From the NCBI RefSeq assembly GCF_003019675.1, contig NZ_CP028105.1, positions 1,380,282 to 1,444,281 of the forward strand: a stretch of 64,000 nt of DNA. The letters run 5' to 3'. Source of the stretch: Fusobacterium ulcerans (GTDB lineage Bacteria > Fusobacteriota > Fusobacteriia > Fusobacteriales > Fusobacteriaceae). Of this stretch, positions 29,477-39,089 are shown piece by piece; the stretch's first letter is position 1, and every line of letters begins with the position of its first letter. Below the pieces are notes generated by a model. The model was given only the letters and a program-made list of their open reading frames with translations. It had not been told where the DNA came from and did no database searches. Made by a program: the position numbers and the translations under genes.

Positions 29477-29498
29477 CTACTATATAGTTTCAAGTGTC
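29477..29498 (+). other. Right arm of the 23S pre-rRNA processing stem
   Basis: Complementary to 26447-26468, with the core CTACTATATAGTTTC perfect. Brackets the 23S gene as an RNase III substrate would. Confidence 0.75.
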
Positions 29499-29519
29499 TA
29501 TTAGAAATAATACACACAC

Positions 29520-29639
29520 AGCTTGGTAAGAATAGCTGCGGGGGTACACCTGGTCCCATTCCGAACCCAGAAGTTAAGCCCGTAAACGCTGAAAGTACTT
29601 GGAGGGAAGCCTCCCGGGAGGATAAGAACTTGCCAAGCT
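29520..29639 (+). rRNA. rrf: 5S ribosomal RNA
   Basis: The terminal helix AGCTTGG(T)AAG pairs with CTTGCCAAGCT. The conserved loop segment CCATTCCGAACCCAGAAGTT is present, and the length of about 118-120 bases is normal. It follows 23S by 70 bases with no tRNA between. Confidence 0.96.
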
Positions 29640-29652
29640 TTTTTTTATTTTT
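29629..29652 (+). terminator. rRNA operon terminator
   Basis: The 3' strand of the 5S terminal helix runs straight into a long T-rich tract (TTTTTTTATTTTTT), so the 5S helix itself serves as the terminator stem. Confidence 0.65.
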
Positions 29653-29783
29653 TGAAAAAAATTATGTACAAACATTAAAATATAAGGTATATTTTAAGTG
29701 GTTGTTTTTTTACTGAAAGAGAGAATAATATATTCAGAAAATCTGCCAAAAAATATAAAAAAATGAAATAAAGGATGTTATAA

Positions 29784-30332
29784 ATGAAAAAAGCAATTTT
29801 ACTGGATAGAGATGGAACTATAAATGTAGAAAAAGATTATCTTCATAGGATAGAAGACTTTGAATTTGAAAAAAATGTGGTGGAGGCTCTAAAGATATTT
29901 TCTTCTCTTGGATATACAATGGCAGTTGTAACTAATCAGTCTGGTATAGCAAGGGGATATTATACAGAAGAGGATCTTCAAAAATTAAATGAACATATAA
30001 AAAAAGAACTGGAAAAAAATGGAGTAATAATAGAAAAATTCTACTACTGCCCTCATCATCCAGAAAAAGGTGTAGGAAAATACAAAACTGATTGTATATG
30101 CAGAAAGCCAAATACTGGAATGCTGGATGCTGCAATAAAAGAGTTTGATATAGATACAGCAGTGTCTTTTATGGTAGGAGATACTCTTGCAGATATAGAT
30201 GCAGGACAAAAAGCTGGTCTTACTCCTATTCTAGTAAAAACAGGTCATGGTATGGAGACATTGGAAAAACTTGGAGATAGAAAAATAGATATTTTTACTT
30301 CTCTTTATGATTTTGCATTGAGCTTGAAATAA
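29784..30332 (+). CDS. gmhB: D-glycero-D-manno-heptose 1,7-bisphosphate 7-phosphatase
   Basis: A 182-residue HAD phosphatase of the GmhB/HisB-N group, which removes the 7-phosphate during ADP-heptose synthesis for the LPS core. The nucleophile motif is LLDRDGTIN (D8, D10). TNQSGIARGYY carries motif II, and the zinc-binding loop YYCPHHPEKG...CICRKP supplies Cys/His ligands specific to this group. The late MVGDTLADIDAG is motif IV. It is the first gene of the mur-fts cluster, which agrees with an LPS-bearing diderm. The start follows AAGGATG. Histidinol-phosphatase is a less likely reading because no his gene is near. Confidence 0.9.
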   Translation: MKKAILLDRDGTINVEKDYLHRIEDFEFEKNVVEALKIFSSLGYTMAVVTNQSGIARGYYTEEDLQKLNEHIKKELEKNGVIIEKFYYCPHHPEKGVGKYKTDCICRKPNTGMLDAAIKEFDIDTAVSFMVGDTLADIDAGQKAGLTPILVKTGHGMETLEKLGDRKIDIFTSLYDFALSLK

Positions 30333-30404
30333 TTGTGAAAATCCTTGTATACAAAAGTTTTTAATGATAAAATAAAGGTATTTAAAAGGAAAAGGAATGA
30401 TAAA

Positions 30405-31691
30405 ATGAAAATACTTTTTAATATTCTGGATAAAATATTTGGAATAAAGAGTGTAGTTGAAAAAAATGAAATAGGTCATGTAGTTATGGACAGCAGAAAA
30501 GTCCAAAAAGGGGATCTGTTTTTTGCTATAAATAATGGGAACAGCTATATAGATGATGTACTTGAAAAAGGTGCAGCCTTAGTAATAGCTGATAATTACA
30601 AAGGAAATGATAAAAGAGTAATTAAAGTAGAGGATACTATAAAGTGTATGCAGGAGCTTGCTAAAAAATACAGACATACTCTTGATGTAAAAGTTATTGC
30701 TATAACTGGAAGCAATGGGAAAACTACTACAAAAGATATGATATATTCTGTATTGTCCCAAAAATATGTAACTGCTAAAACTATGGGAAATCTTAATAAT
30801 CATATAGGAGTCCCATTTACAATTCTGCAATTAGATGAAAAATGTGAAGCAGCAGTTCTTGAATTAGGAATGAGCGGCTTTGGAGAGATAGACTTATTAT
30901 CTAGTATAGTTGAACCTGATATTGGGGTTATAACTAATATAGGAGACTCTCACTTGGAGTTCCTGAAAACTAGAGAAAATGTTTTTAAAGCAAAAACTGA
31001 ATTAGTAAAATATGTTTCAGCAGAAAATTTAATTGTATTTGGAGATGATCCATTTCTTAAAGATCTTAATGGAATAAAAGTAGGTTATGAAAATAATAAT
31101 AACTATCAAATTAAAAATTTTACTGACAGTGATGAGGGGCTGTCTTTTGAGATGGAAGAGAAAAAATATACTGTATCTCTAAATGGAAAACATAACTGTA
31201 TAAATACAGCTATGGCAATAGTAATAGGAAAGAAAATGGGAGTATCTTATGAAGAAATAAGTAATGGATTGAAAAATCTTGAGCTTACTCCAATGAGATT
31301 TCAAAAAATAGAGAAAGAAAATATTATTTATATAAATGATGCATATAATGCCAGCCCGATATCGGTAAGCTTCTCTCTTGAAACTTTTGATAAACTGTAT
31401 AATGATGCCTTAAAAATAACAGTTTTGGGAGATATGTTGGAACTTGGAGAAAAAGAGATAGAATATCATGAAAATATTATAGAAAAAGCTTTAATTATCC
31501 ATACTGATAAGATATACTTATATGGAGAGAGAATGGCAAAAGCTTTAAAAGTTATACAGGGAAACAAAGAAAAAATAACTCATTTCACAAATAAAGAAGA
31601 TATAAAAAATATTCTTGAGAAAGAACATGGAAAAACTGCTGTTCTTTTAAAAGGGTCTCGTGGAATGAAACTTGAAGAGATAATAAGATAA
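30405..31691 (+). CDS. murF: UDP-MurNAc-tripeptide--D-Ala-D-Ala ligase
   Basis: A 428-residue Mur ligase that adds D-alanyl-D-alanine to the UDP-MurNAc tripeptide in the cytoplasm, using ATP. The ATP loop is GSNGKTTTK at residues 102-110. Preceding MDSRKVQKGDLFFAI is the MurE/MurF N-terminal signature, and AYNASPISV and DMLELGE mark MurF. ATG 30405 is chosen because AAAAGGAA lies just upstream; the longer frame adds 20 unsupported residues. Next gene is mraY. MurE, the preceding enzyme, is not in this cluster. Confidence 0.95.
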   Translation: MKILFNILDKIFGIKSVVEKNEIGHVVMDSRKVQKGDLFFAINNGNSYIDDVLEKGAALVIADNYKGNDKRVIKVEDTIKCMQELAKKYRHTLDVKVIAITGSNGKTTTKDMIYSVLSQKYVTAKTMGNLNNHIGVPFTILQLDEKCEAAVLELGMSGFGEIDLLSSIVEPDIGVITNIGDSHLEFLKTRENVFKAKTELVKYVSAENLIVFGDDPFLKDLNGIKVGYENNNNYQIKNFTDSDEGLSFEMEEKKYTVSLNGKHNCINTAMAIVIGKKMGVSYEEISNGLKNLELTPMRFQKIEKENIIYINDAYNASPISVSFSLETFDKLYNDALKITVLGDMLELGEKEIEYHENIIEKALIIHTDKIYLYGERMAKALKVIQGNKEKITHFTNKEDIKNILEKEHGKTAVLLKGSRGMKLEEIIR

Positions 31692-31739
31692 TTGAAAATA
31701 TAAAATCAGAAAAAATATTGTGAGGAGATTAATAATAGA

Positions 31740-32828
31740 ATGTTATATATAATAGGGGAGTACTTTGAGAGCCTTGCTTTCTTGAAGTCTATGTATTTAA
31801 GAGGATTCATAAGTTTTACACTATCTTTTGTTTTAGTTTTGATCTTAGGAAAACCATTCATAAACTATCTTAAAGTTAAAAAATTTGGGGAAAAAATCAG
31901 AGATGATGGTCCTGCTTCACACCTTTCTAAAAAAGGAACGCCTACAATGGGTGGAGTTCTTATAGTTGTAGTAATGCTGGTAACAAATCTCCTTGTATCA
32001 GATATTTCCAATGTTTTTATAGATGTACTTCTTGTTGCTATGATGGGATTTGCCTCTATAGGATTTATTGATGATTATAAAAAATTTACTGTCAATAAAA
32101 AGGGCCTTTCTGGAAAGAAAAAACTTTTAGGTCAGGCTTTGATAGCTATTTTAGTATGGCTTTTTGTAACTCACATAGGTTTGACAGGGGACAGGGCATT
32201 TGATCTCTCTATAATAAATCCTCTAGTTTCTGGAAGTATGTTTTACATAGGAAGTATAGGTATGCTGATTTTCATTCTTATAATTCTTATGGGAACATCT
32301 AATGCAGTAAATATAACAGATGGACTAGATGGACTGGCTATAATGCCAATGATAATATGTTCTACTATCCTTGGAGCAATTTCTTACTTCACAGGAAATG
32401 TAAATATGAGTGAACACTTGAAACTTTTCTATATACCAGGTTCAGGAGAGATGTCTGTATTCCTTGCTACTATATGTGGATCAGGACTTGGATTTCTATG
32501 GTATAACTTCTATCCAGCCCAGATATTTATGGGAGATACTGGTTCTCTTACTCTAGGTGGAGTATTGGGAGTAGTTGCTATTCTTTTGAAGCAGGAACTA
32601 ATTCTTCCAATAATTGGAGGCGTATTTGTAATGGAAGCTCTTTCAGTTATACTTCAAGTAGGATCTTTCAAGCTGAGAGGAAAAAGAATATTCAAGATGG
32701 CACCTATTCATCATCACTTTGAACTCAGTGGTCTAGCTGAAACAAAGGTGACAATGAGATTCTGGATAACTACTTTAATATTCGGAATGGTAGCACTTGG
32801 AATAATAAGATTAAGAGGAATTCTCTAA
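31740..32828 (+). CDS. mraY: Phospho-N-acetylmuramoyl-pentapeptide-transferase
   Basis: A 362-residue inner-membrane enzyme with about ten helices that transfers phospho-MurNAc-pentapeptide to undecaprenyl phosphate, forming lipid I. Catalytic segments are all present: SKKGTPTMGGVLI, the acidic IGFIDDYKKF, NAVNITDGLDGLA, FMGDTGSLTLGG and the late MAPIHHHFELSG. GAGGAG lies 12 bases before the ATG, a little far. It is followed by a hairpin at 32835 before murD. Confidence 0.97.
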   Translation: MLYIIGEYFESLAFLKSMYLRGFISFTLSFVLVLILGKPFINYLKVKKFGEKIRDDGPASHLSKKGTPTMGGVLIVVVMLVTNLLVSDISNVFIDVLLVAMMGFASIGFIDDYKKFTVNKKGLSGKKKLLGQALIAILVWLFVTHIGLTGDRAFDLSIINPLVSGSMFYIGSIGMLIFILIILMGTSNAVNITDGLDGLAIMPMIICSTILGAISYFTGNVNMSEHLKLFYIPGSGEMSVFLATICGSGLGFLWYNFYPAQIFMGDTGSLTLGGVLGVVAILLKQELILPIIGGVFVMEALSVILQVGSFKLRGKRIFKMAPIHHHFELSGLAETKVTMRFWITTLIFGMVALGIIRLRGIL

Positions 32829-32834
32829 TAAAAG

Positions 32835-32857
32835 AACCACGGAACCCCCGTGGTTTT
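32835..32857 (+). promoter_or_regulatory. Intra-operon hairpin between mraY and murD
   Basis: AACCACGG (32835-32842) pairs perfectly with CCGTGGTT (32848-32855), followed by only a short T stretch and then CC. This may act as a partial terminator or an mRNA processing or stability element that lowers or separates downstream expression. Confidence 0.55.
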
Positions 32858-32897
32858 CCGTCTATATAGGAAACAGGAAAAAAGGAAGGGATATGTT

Positions 32898-34205
32898 ATG
32901 AAAAAAGCAATGGTCTTCGGAGCTGGTGTAAGCGGTCTTGGAGCTGAACATCTGCTAAAAAATATGGGATATGAAGTAATATTAGTTGATGATAAAAAGG
33001 GAATATCTTCTAAAGAAGGAATGGAACATCTGAATGAAATAGAGGTTTTTGTAAAAAGTCCAGGAGTGCCATACAATGAACTTGTAATGAAAGCTAAAGA
33101 AAAAAAAATAAAATTGATAGATGAAATTGAATTAAGTTATGAATATATGGTACAATATGGAATAAAAAGTAAAATAATAGCTGTGACAGGGACAAATGGA
33201 AAGACTACTACTACCTCTAAAATCACAGAATTGCTTCAATATGCTGGATATAAAGCTGAGTATGCAGGAAATATAGGTGTTTCCTATGCAGAACTGCTTT
33301 TAAAATATCAAGATCTGGACTATATTGTTTTAGAGTTAAGTTCATATCAACTTGAAAATCTTCTTGATTTTAAACCTTGGATAACTATGGTTATAAATCT
33401 TACTCCTGACCATCTTTCTAGATATAAGGATATAGATGATTATTATAAAACAAAATTCAATATTGGTAAAAATCAAACTGAGGATGATTATTTTATCTTT
33501 AATCTTGATTCTAAAGAAGTGGTAGAAAGAGAAGCGCTTGTATTGGGTAAAAAGATAAAAATATCTCAGAATATCAGTGAAAAATGTGATTTCTGGGCGG
33601 AAAATGGAAAGCTCTATGGAAAAGATGGAGAGATATTGGAATGCTCTAAACTTTCATTAAAAGGAAAACATAATCTTGAAAATGTGCTTTTTATTACAGC
33701 GACAGCTGAAATAGTAGGAATATCAAATGAGAAGATAAGAGAGTTTCTATACAATACAGAAACTATTGAACATAGAATGGAAGACTTTTTTGATTATGGA
33801 AAAGTAAAATTCATAAATGATTCTAAGGGAACAAATATTGATTCAACAAAATTTGCAGTGGAGGCTTTTGATCAGTGCATTCTTATTTGCGGAGGATTTG
33901 ACAAAAAGCTTGACTGGGTTCCTCTGGCAGACCTGATAAAGATTCATGCAAAAGAGACATATCTCATAGGTGAAACTGCTGAAGATATTAACAGGATACT
34001 TTTAGAAAAAGGTTATGACAGCAGCAAGATATTTCTTCTTAGAGATTTAAGAAGCTGTTTATTAAATATGAAGGAAAGATTTAACCCAGAAGAACATCAA
34101 GTGGTACTTCTTTCCCCAGCAACTTCCAGCTTTGATCAGTTTAAAAGTTATGAACACAGAGGGGAAGTATTCAAGGAATTAGTAAGAGAAATCTTTGGTA
34201 GGTGA
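32898..34205 (+). CDS. murD: UDP-MurNAc-L-alanine--D-glutamate ligase
   Basis: A 435-residue Mur ligase adding D-glutamate to UDP-MurNAc-L-alanine. It begins with the dinucleotide-fold-like VFGAGVSGLGAEHLL, carries the ATP loop GTNGKTTT at residues 98-105, then LELSSYQLE and NLTPDHLSRY, and ends with LLSPATSSFDQFKSYEHRGE, the MurD C-terminal signature. ATG 32898 is used because AGGAAGGG lies upstream; the longer frame has no ribosome site. It overlaps or abuts murG. Confidence 0.96.
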   Translation: MKKAMVFGAGVSGLGAEHLLKNMGYEVILVDDKKGISSKEGMEHLNEIEVFVKSPGVPYNELVMKAKEKKIKLIDEIELSYEYMVQYGIKSKIIAVTGTNGKTTTTSKITELLQYAGYKAEYAGNIGVSYAELLLKYQDLDYIVLELSSYQLENLLDFKPWITMVINLTPDHLSRYKDIDDYYKTKFNIGKNQTEDDYFIFNLDSKEVVEREALVLGKKIKISQNISEKCDFWAENGKLYGKDGEILECSKLSLKGKHNLENVLFITATAEIVGISNEKIREFLYNTETIEHRMEDFFDYGKVKFINDSKGTNIDSTKFAVEAFDQCILICGGFDKKLDWVPLADLIKIHAKETYLIGETAEDINRILLEKGYDSSKIFLLRDLRSCLLNMKERFNPEEHQVVLLSPATSSFDQFKSYEHRGEVFKELVREIFGR

Positions 34206-34210
34206 GAAAT

Positions 34211-35278
34211 TTGAAAAAAATTATTTTAACGACTGGAGGAACAGGAGGGCATATTTATCCTGCTCTAGCTGTAGCAGAAGGTCTTAAATTAAAAAATATA
34301 GATGTCCTTTTTGTAGGAACAAGTATTAGAATGGAAAAAGAAATAGTTCCAGAAGCAGGATTTAGATTTATTGGTCTGGATATAAAACCTCCTAAAAATA
34401 TAAAAAGTATATTTAAATATTTAAAAGGAGTATGGCAGGGGATAAAGATAGTTGCAAAGGAAAAACCTGATGCAATAATAGGGTTTGGAAACTATATTTC
34501 TGTTCCTGCTATAATTGGAGGAATACTTCTTAGAAAAAAAGTTTATCTTCAAGAGCAGAATGCTAATTTGGGATGGACAAATAAAGTATTATATAAATTT
34601 GCTGAAAAAACATTTCTTGCATTTGATAAAACATACGATGATATACCTTTAAAATATCAAAAGAGATTTGATGTAACTGGAAATCCTTTAAGAGAAGAAA
34701 TCAATTATGTAAATGAAAATGAAGAAAGAGAAAGACTAAAACTGGAAGAGGATGAAAAAGTAATCCTTATAACTGGAGGAAGTCTGGGAGCAAAAGATAT
34801 AAATGATGCAGTAATAAAAAGCTGGGACAAGTTTCTTGAAGATAAAAAACTGAGAGTTTATTGGGCGACTGGAGAGAACAACTTTGAAGATATCACTAAA
34901 AGAATAGTGAAAACTAAGATGTCTGATACAGTAAAACCATATTTTAATAACATGATAAATATTATGGCTGCTGCTGACCTGATAATATGTCGTGCAGGGG
35001 CTTTGACGATTTCTGAAATAATAGAACTAGAGAAACCATCAATTATTATTCCATATAATTCTTTAAAAGTTGGACAATATGACAATGCAAAGATATTAGA
35101 AGAAAATAATTCTGCTCTTGTATATACCAATACAGAGGCAGACACTGCAATTGAAAAGGCTCTTGAGTTAGTAAAAAATGAGGAAGCATTGAAGTCTATG
35201 AGAGTAAGGATAAGATCCTTAAAAAAATCCAACGCTGTAGAAAAAATTATAAATGATTTAGATATTTGGAGGAATTAA
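34211..35278 (+). CDS. murG: UDP-GlcNAc--undecaprenyl-pyrophosphoryl-MurNAc-pentapeptide GlcNAc transferase
   Basis: About 355 residues. A GT28 glycosyltransferase that converts lipid I to lipid II on the inner face of the membrane. The N-terminal LTTGGTGGHIYPALAVAEGL is the glycine-rich loop, and IITGGSLGAKDINDAV and CRAGALTISEIIELEKPSIIIPY bind UDP-GlcNAc. TTG 34211 is preferred because AGGTGAG precedes it; GTG 34202, which overlaps the murD stop, is three codons longer but has no clear ribosome site. Tightly packed with murD and murC. Confidence 0.95.
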   Translation: MKKIILTTGGTGGHIYPALAVAEGLKLKNIDVLFVGTSIRMEKEIVPEAGFRFIGLDIKPPKNIKSIFKYLKGVWQGIKIVAKEKPDAIIGFGNYISVPAIIGGILLRKKVYLQEQNANLGWTNKVLYKFAEKTFLAFDKTYDDIPLKYQKRFDVTGNPLREEINYVNENEERERLKLEEDEKVILITGGSLGAKDINDAVIKSWDKFLEDKKLRVYWATGENNFEDITKRIVKTKMSDTVKPYFNNMINIMAAADLIICRAGALTISEIIELEKPSIIIPYNSLKVGQYDNAKILEENNSALVYTNTEADTAIEKALELVKNEEALKSMRVRIRSLKKSNAVEKIINDLDIWRN

Positions 35279-35281
35279 TTG

Positions 35282-36637
35282 ATGAAAAAGATTTACTTTA
35301 TTGGTATAAATGGTATAGGAATGAGCGGTCTTGCTAAAATAATGAAAACAAAAGGTTATGAAGTAAATGGGGCTGACTTAAACAGAGGATATGTTACAGA
35401 AGAATTAGAAAATATGGGAATAACTGTCTACAATACTCATGAAGGAGAACATGTTAAAGGGTGTGACATGGTGATAGCTTCAAGTGCCATAAAACATGAT
35501 AATCCTGAGTATAAATATGCAGTGGATAATGGAATAAAAATAGTAAAAAGAGGAGAGCTTTTAGCTATGCTTCTAAATGATGAAACTGGAATAGCAGTAG
35601 CAGGAACACATGGAAAAACTACTACAAGCTCTATGATGTCATCAGTTATGCTTGACCTTGATCCTACTATTGTAGTAGGAGGAATACTTCCAGAGATAGG
35701 TTCAAATGCAAAGCCTGGAAAGTCAGAGTATTTTGTAGCTGAAGCTGATGAAAGTGACAATTCTTTTCTATTTATGAAGCCATCATATGCTGTGATAACC
35801 AATGTAGAGGAAGATCATCTAGATACTCATGGATGTCTTGAAAATATAAACAAATCTTTTTCTCAATTTATTGATCAAACTAAAAATGAAGTAGTTGTGT
35901 GTATAGACTGTGAAAATCTAAAAAAATTAATTGAAAAGAAAGAAAAAGAAAAAATAGTAACATACAGTATAAGGGATAGAGAAGCAGATATATTTGCTTA
36001 TGATATTCAGATAGAAAATGGGAAAACAAGTTATAACATAGCAATAAGAGGTAAGAATGCAGGAAGATATACAATATCTATTCCTGGATATCATAATATT
36101 CTTAACTCTCTGCCAGTTATTTATTATGCTAAAAAATTCGGAGTAAATGAAGAATTTTTGAAAAAAGCTTTAGAAAACTTCAAAGGTTCAAAAAGAAGAT
36201 ATGATATTCTTTACTGCAATGAAGATAAAGGAATAAAAATAATAGATGACTATGCACATCATCCAACAGAAATCAAAGCAACTCTACAAGGAGCGAAATC
36301 TATAGAACATGAAAAACTTACTATAATATTTCAGCCTCATCGTTACAGCAGAGTTAAGTTCCTTCTTCAAAATTTTAAAGATGCATTTGATGGAGCTGAA
36401 GAGGTACTTCTTCTTCCTATATATAGTGCTGGAGAAAAAGATGAATTTGGAGTAACTGTAGAGGATCTTGGAAATATATTAAAAAATGAGAAAGTAGTAA
36501 TTGAAAAAAACAGTGAAAAAATAGATGAAAGAATATTAAACTGCCAAGGGCATGAAGTGTTTATGTTTATGGGAGCAGGAGATATCTCTAAAGTAGCTCA
36601 CAGGATAGCTGATAAATTAGAAGGGAAAAACAGATAA
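35282..36637 (+). CDS. murC: UDP-N-acetylmuramate--L-alanine ligase
   Basis: A 451-residue Mur ligase that attaches L-alanine to UDP-MurNAc, the first amino-acid step. It has FIGINGIGMSGLAKIM at the N-terminus, the ATP loop GTHGKTTTS at residues 108-116, EADESDNSFLFM, NVEEDHLDTHG, DDYAHHPTEIKATL and FQPHRYSR, all typical of MurC. ATG 35282 has GGAGGA eight bases upstream; TTG 35279 is an alternative one codon longer. The last base overlaps the murB start. Confidence 0.96.
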   Translation: MKKIYFIGINGIGMSGLAKIMKTKGYEVNGADLNRGYVTEELENMGITVYNTHEGEHVKGCDMVIASSAIKHDNPEYKYAVDNGIKIVKRGELLAMLLNDETGIAVAGTHGKTTTSSMMSSVMLDLDPTIVVGGILPEIGSNAKPGKSEYFVAEADESDNSFLFMKPSYAVITNVEEDHLDTHGCLENINKSFSQFIDQTKNEVVVCIDCENLKKLIEKKEKEKIVTYSIRDREADIFAYDIQIENGKTSYNIAIRGKNAGRYTISIPGYHNILNSLPVIYYAKKFGVNEEFLKKALENFKGSKRRYDILYCNEDKGIKIIDDYAHHPTEIKATLQGAKSIEHEKLTIIFQPHRYSRVKFLLQNFKDAFDGAEEVLLLPIYSAGEKDEFGVTVEDLGNILKNEKVVIEKNSEKIDERILNCQGHEVFMFMGAGDISKVAHRIADKLEGKNR

Positions 36638-37488
36638 TGAAGATACTTGAAAATCATGAAATGAAGCTGCATTCTAATATGAAAGTAGGAGGAACAGCTA
36701 AAAAATTTATAACTGTAGAAGATAAAAATGAACTTAAGGAGATATTTGAAAAAAATAGTAATATTTTCCTCATAGGAAATGGGACAAATACCCTGATAGA
36801 TGAAGGAAATTTAGATATGACCTTTGTTTCTCTGAAAGAATTTGATAATGTAAGAGAATTGGAAAGAGGTCTGGTAGAAGTAGAAGCTGGATTGGATTTT
36901 AATAAGCTTATTGCTTATATGAACAAAAATAATTACAGTGGACTTGAAAATCTTGCTGGAATCCCTGGAAGTGTAGGGGGACTTGTCTACATGAATGGAG
37001 GAGCTTATGGAAGTGAAATATTTGACTGCATAAGTGAGATAGAGATATTTGATGAAAATCATGAGATAAGAAGAATAAAAAAAGAGGATTTAGATTTTTC
37101 ATATAGAAGAACTGAGATACAAAGTAAAAAATGGATAATAATAAGTGCTGTATTTAAGTTCAAAGATGGATTTGATCTTCAAAAAGTTGTAGAAATACAG
37201 ACTATGAGAGAAAGTAAGCAGCCTCTTGATCTTCCTAACCTTGGAAGTACTTTCAAAAACCCAGCAGGAGATTTTTCAGCAAGACTTATATCAGAGGCAG
37301 GACTGAAAGGAACTGTTATAGGAGGAGCTCAAATATCAGAAAAACATCCTAACTTTATAGTTAATAGAGGTACTGCTACATTCAAGGATATTTCTGAAAT
37401 ATTAAAACTTGTGAAAAAGACTATAAGTGAAAAATATGGAATAAACCTTGAAGAAGAAATAATAATAATTAAAAATTCGGATAAATAG
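36637..37488 (+). CDS. murB: UDP-N-acetylenolpyruvoylglucosamine reductase
   Basis: A 283-residue FAD enzyme that reduces enolpyruvyl-UDP-GlcNAc to UDP-MurNAc with NADPH. The FAD-binding segments are LIGNGTNTLI and GLENLAGIPGSVGGLVYMNGGAYG. The catalytic serine is in LGSTFKNP. The short length and the serine fit the type II MurB group. Its ATG shares a base with the murC stop, so translation is coupled. MurC uses the product directly, which matches the order. Confidence 0.95.
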   Translation: MKILENHEMKLHSNMKVGGTAKKFITVEDKNELKEIFEKNSNIFLIGNGTNTLIDEGNLDMTFVSLKEFDNVRELERGLVEVEAGLDFNKLIAYMNKNNYSGLENLAGIPGSVGGLVYMNGGAYGSEIFDCISEIEIFDENHEIRRIKKEDLDFSYRRTEIQSKKWIIISAVFKFKDGFDLQKVVEIQTMRESKQPLDLPNLGSTFKNPAGDFSARLISEAGLKGTVIGGAQISEKHPNFIVNRGTATFKDISEILKLVKKTISEKYGINLEEEIIIIKNSDK

Positions 37489-37499
37489 GGGGAATAATT

Positions 37500-38366
37500 T
37501 TGAAGATAGCAGTATTTATGGGAGGAATATCTTCTGAAAGAGAAGTGTCTCTCAATAGTGGAAAAGCAATTTTAGAAAGCCTTTTAAAGCAGGGCTATGA
37601 TGCATATGGAATTGATGTTACAAAAGAAAATCTGGTTTCAGCCTTCATTGATAATGAATATGATTTTGCATATCTTGCATTTCATGGAGGATTTGGAGAG
37701 GATGGAAGAGTACAGGGACTTCTTGATATGCTTGGAAAGCCATACACTGGTTCAGGAGCAGAGGCAAGCGGAATAGCTATGGATAAAGTTATTACTAAAA
37801 AACTTGCTGAAAGTGCAGGAGTGAGAGTTGCAAAAAATTATGACAAAGTATCTGATATAGATTCGTATCCTGTTGTAATTAAACCAGCTCTTGAGGGTTC
37901 AAGTGTAGGAATATTCTTCTGCCATAATAGAGAAGAAGCAGAAAAAGCAGCAGGAGAACTTGTTGGGAAAAAAATAGTCATAGAAGAGATGATAACTGGA
38001 GATGAACTTACAGTTGGAGTAATCAATGGAGAAGGAATTGGAGTACTTAGAATAATTCCCAAAAATGAATTTTATGATTATGAATCAAAGTATGCTGAAG
38101 GTGGATCGGTACATGAATACCCTGCTAAAATAGATAAAAAAGCATATGATGAAGCACTTGAAAATGCTGTGAAAGTACATAATGTACTTGGACTTGCAGG
38201 AATATCAAGAAGCGATTTCATTCTTAAAGATGATAAAGTATATTTCCTTGAAGTAAATACGCTTCCTGGAATGACAAAAACAAGTCTTATTCCAGATCTA
38301 GCAACTTTAAAAGGATATACATATGATGATGTTGTAAGAATAATGGTGGAAACATTTAAAAGATAG
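37500..38366 (+). CDS. ddl: D-alanine--D-alanine ligase
   Basis: A 288-residue ATP-grasp ligase making the D-Ala-D-Ala dipeptide used by MurF. N-terminal MGGISSEREVSLNSGKAI, FHGGFGEDGRVQGLLD, the grasp loop PALEGSSVG and the C-terminal YFLEVNTLPGMTKTSLIP are diagnostic. The start is TTG at 37500 behind AGGGGG. It sits between murB and ftsQ, as ddlB does in many bacteria. Confidence 0.96.
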   Translation: MKIAVFMGGISSEREVSLNSGKAILESLLKQGYDAYGIDVTKENLVSAFIDNEYDFAYLAFHGGFGEDGRVQGLLDMLGKPYTGSGAEASGIAMDKVITKKLAESAGVRVAKNYDKVSDIDSYPVVIKPALEGSSVGIFFCHNREEAEKAAGELVGKKIVIEEMITGDELTVGVINGEGIGVLRIIPKNEFYDYESKYAEGGSVHEYPAKIDKKAYDEALENAVKVHNVLGLAGISRSDFILKDDKVYFLEVNTLPGMTKTSLIPDLATLKGYTYDDVVRIMVETFKR

Positions 38367-38393
38367 ATCAAATCTAAAAGTGAGGAGATTTTT

Positions 38394-39089
38394 TTGAAAT
38401 TTATAATAAGACTTTTCACAATATTAGGAATAAGTTTTTTAGTTTTCTCTATTCCTTCAAAATTCTTAAAGCTGGATTTCTTTAAGATAAAGAGGGTTAA
38501 TATAAAAGGAGAACCAAAATTATTATTAAGGGAATTGACAGAACTAGGGAAAACAACATATAATAAGAACATATGGGACTTAGATTTTAAGAGTATAGAA
38601 GATGCATTAAAAAAAGATGTCAGAGTAAAAGATGCCAGTATAAAAAATAATGCATTGGGAGAACTCACTATAAGTGTAGAAGAAAAAGAGCTATATTACT
38701 ACGCCCAAATCAAGGATAAAATATATTTAGTGGATTCAGAAGGGATAGTCTTTGGAACTTTCAATGAAAAAGAAAAGAAGGATATTCCTCTTATTTCAGT
38801 AAATAAAGAAGAGGATATAAAAAGTCTGCTGAATGTTTTAGTCTTGATGGATGACTACATATTAAAAGAATTAGTGTCTCAAATCTACATAAAAGATAAA
38901 AATTGCATTGAAATAATCCTTGTAGATGGTACAATATTAAAAACCAATGAAGAGATAAAGAGAGAAAAATATAAGGTTGTAGAAACTTTATATTCGGAAC
39001 TTATCAAAAGCAAAAAAGTAGAGTATATAGATTTGAGATTCAATGACTTTATAGTAAAAAGTTTGGGGGATAAAAGCGATGACAGATAA
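38394..39089 (+). CDS. ftsQ: Cell division protein FtsQ/DivIB
   Basis: A 231-residue bitopic divisome protein: a short cytoplasmic start, one membrane helix (residues 3-20), then the POTRA domain beginning FFKIKRVNIKG and the FtsQ/DivIB beta domain (LYYYAQIKDKIYLVDSEGIVFG). It links early FtsZ-ring proteins to the septal synthase. The TTG start follows GAGGAG. It overlaps ftsA by 11 bases. Sequence conservation is low, as usual, and position before ftsA supports the call. Confidence 0.87.
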   Translation: MKFIIRLFTILGISFLVFSIPSKFLKLDFFKIKRVNIKGEPKLLLRELTELGKTTYNKNIWDLDFKSIEDALKKDVRVKDASIKNNALGELTISVEEKELYYYAQIKDKIYLVDSEGIVFGTFNEKEKKDIPLISVNKEEDIKSLLNVLVLMDDYILKELVSQIYIKDKNCIEIILVDGTILKTNEEIKREKYKVVETLYSELIKSKKVEYIDLRFNDFIVKSLGDKSDDR

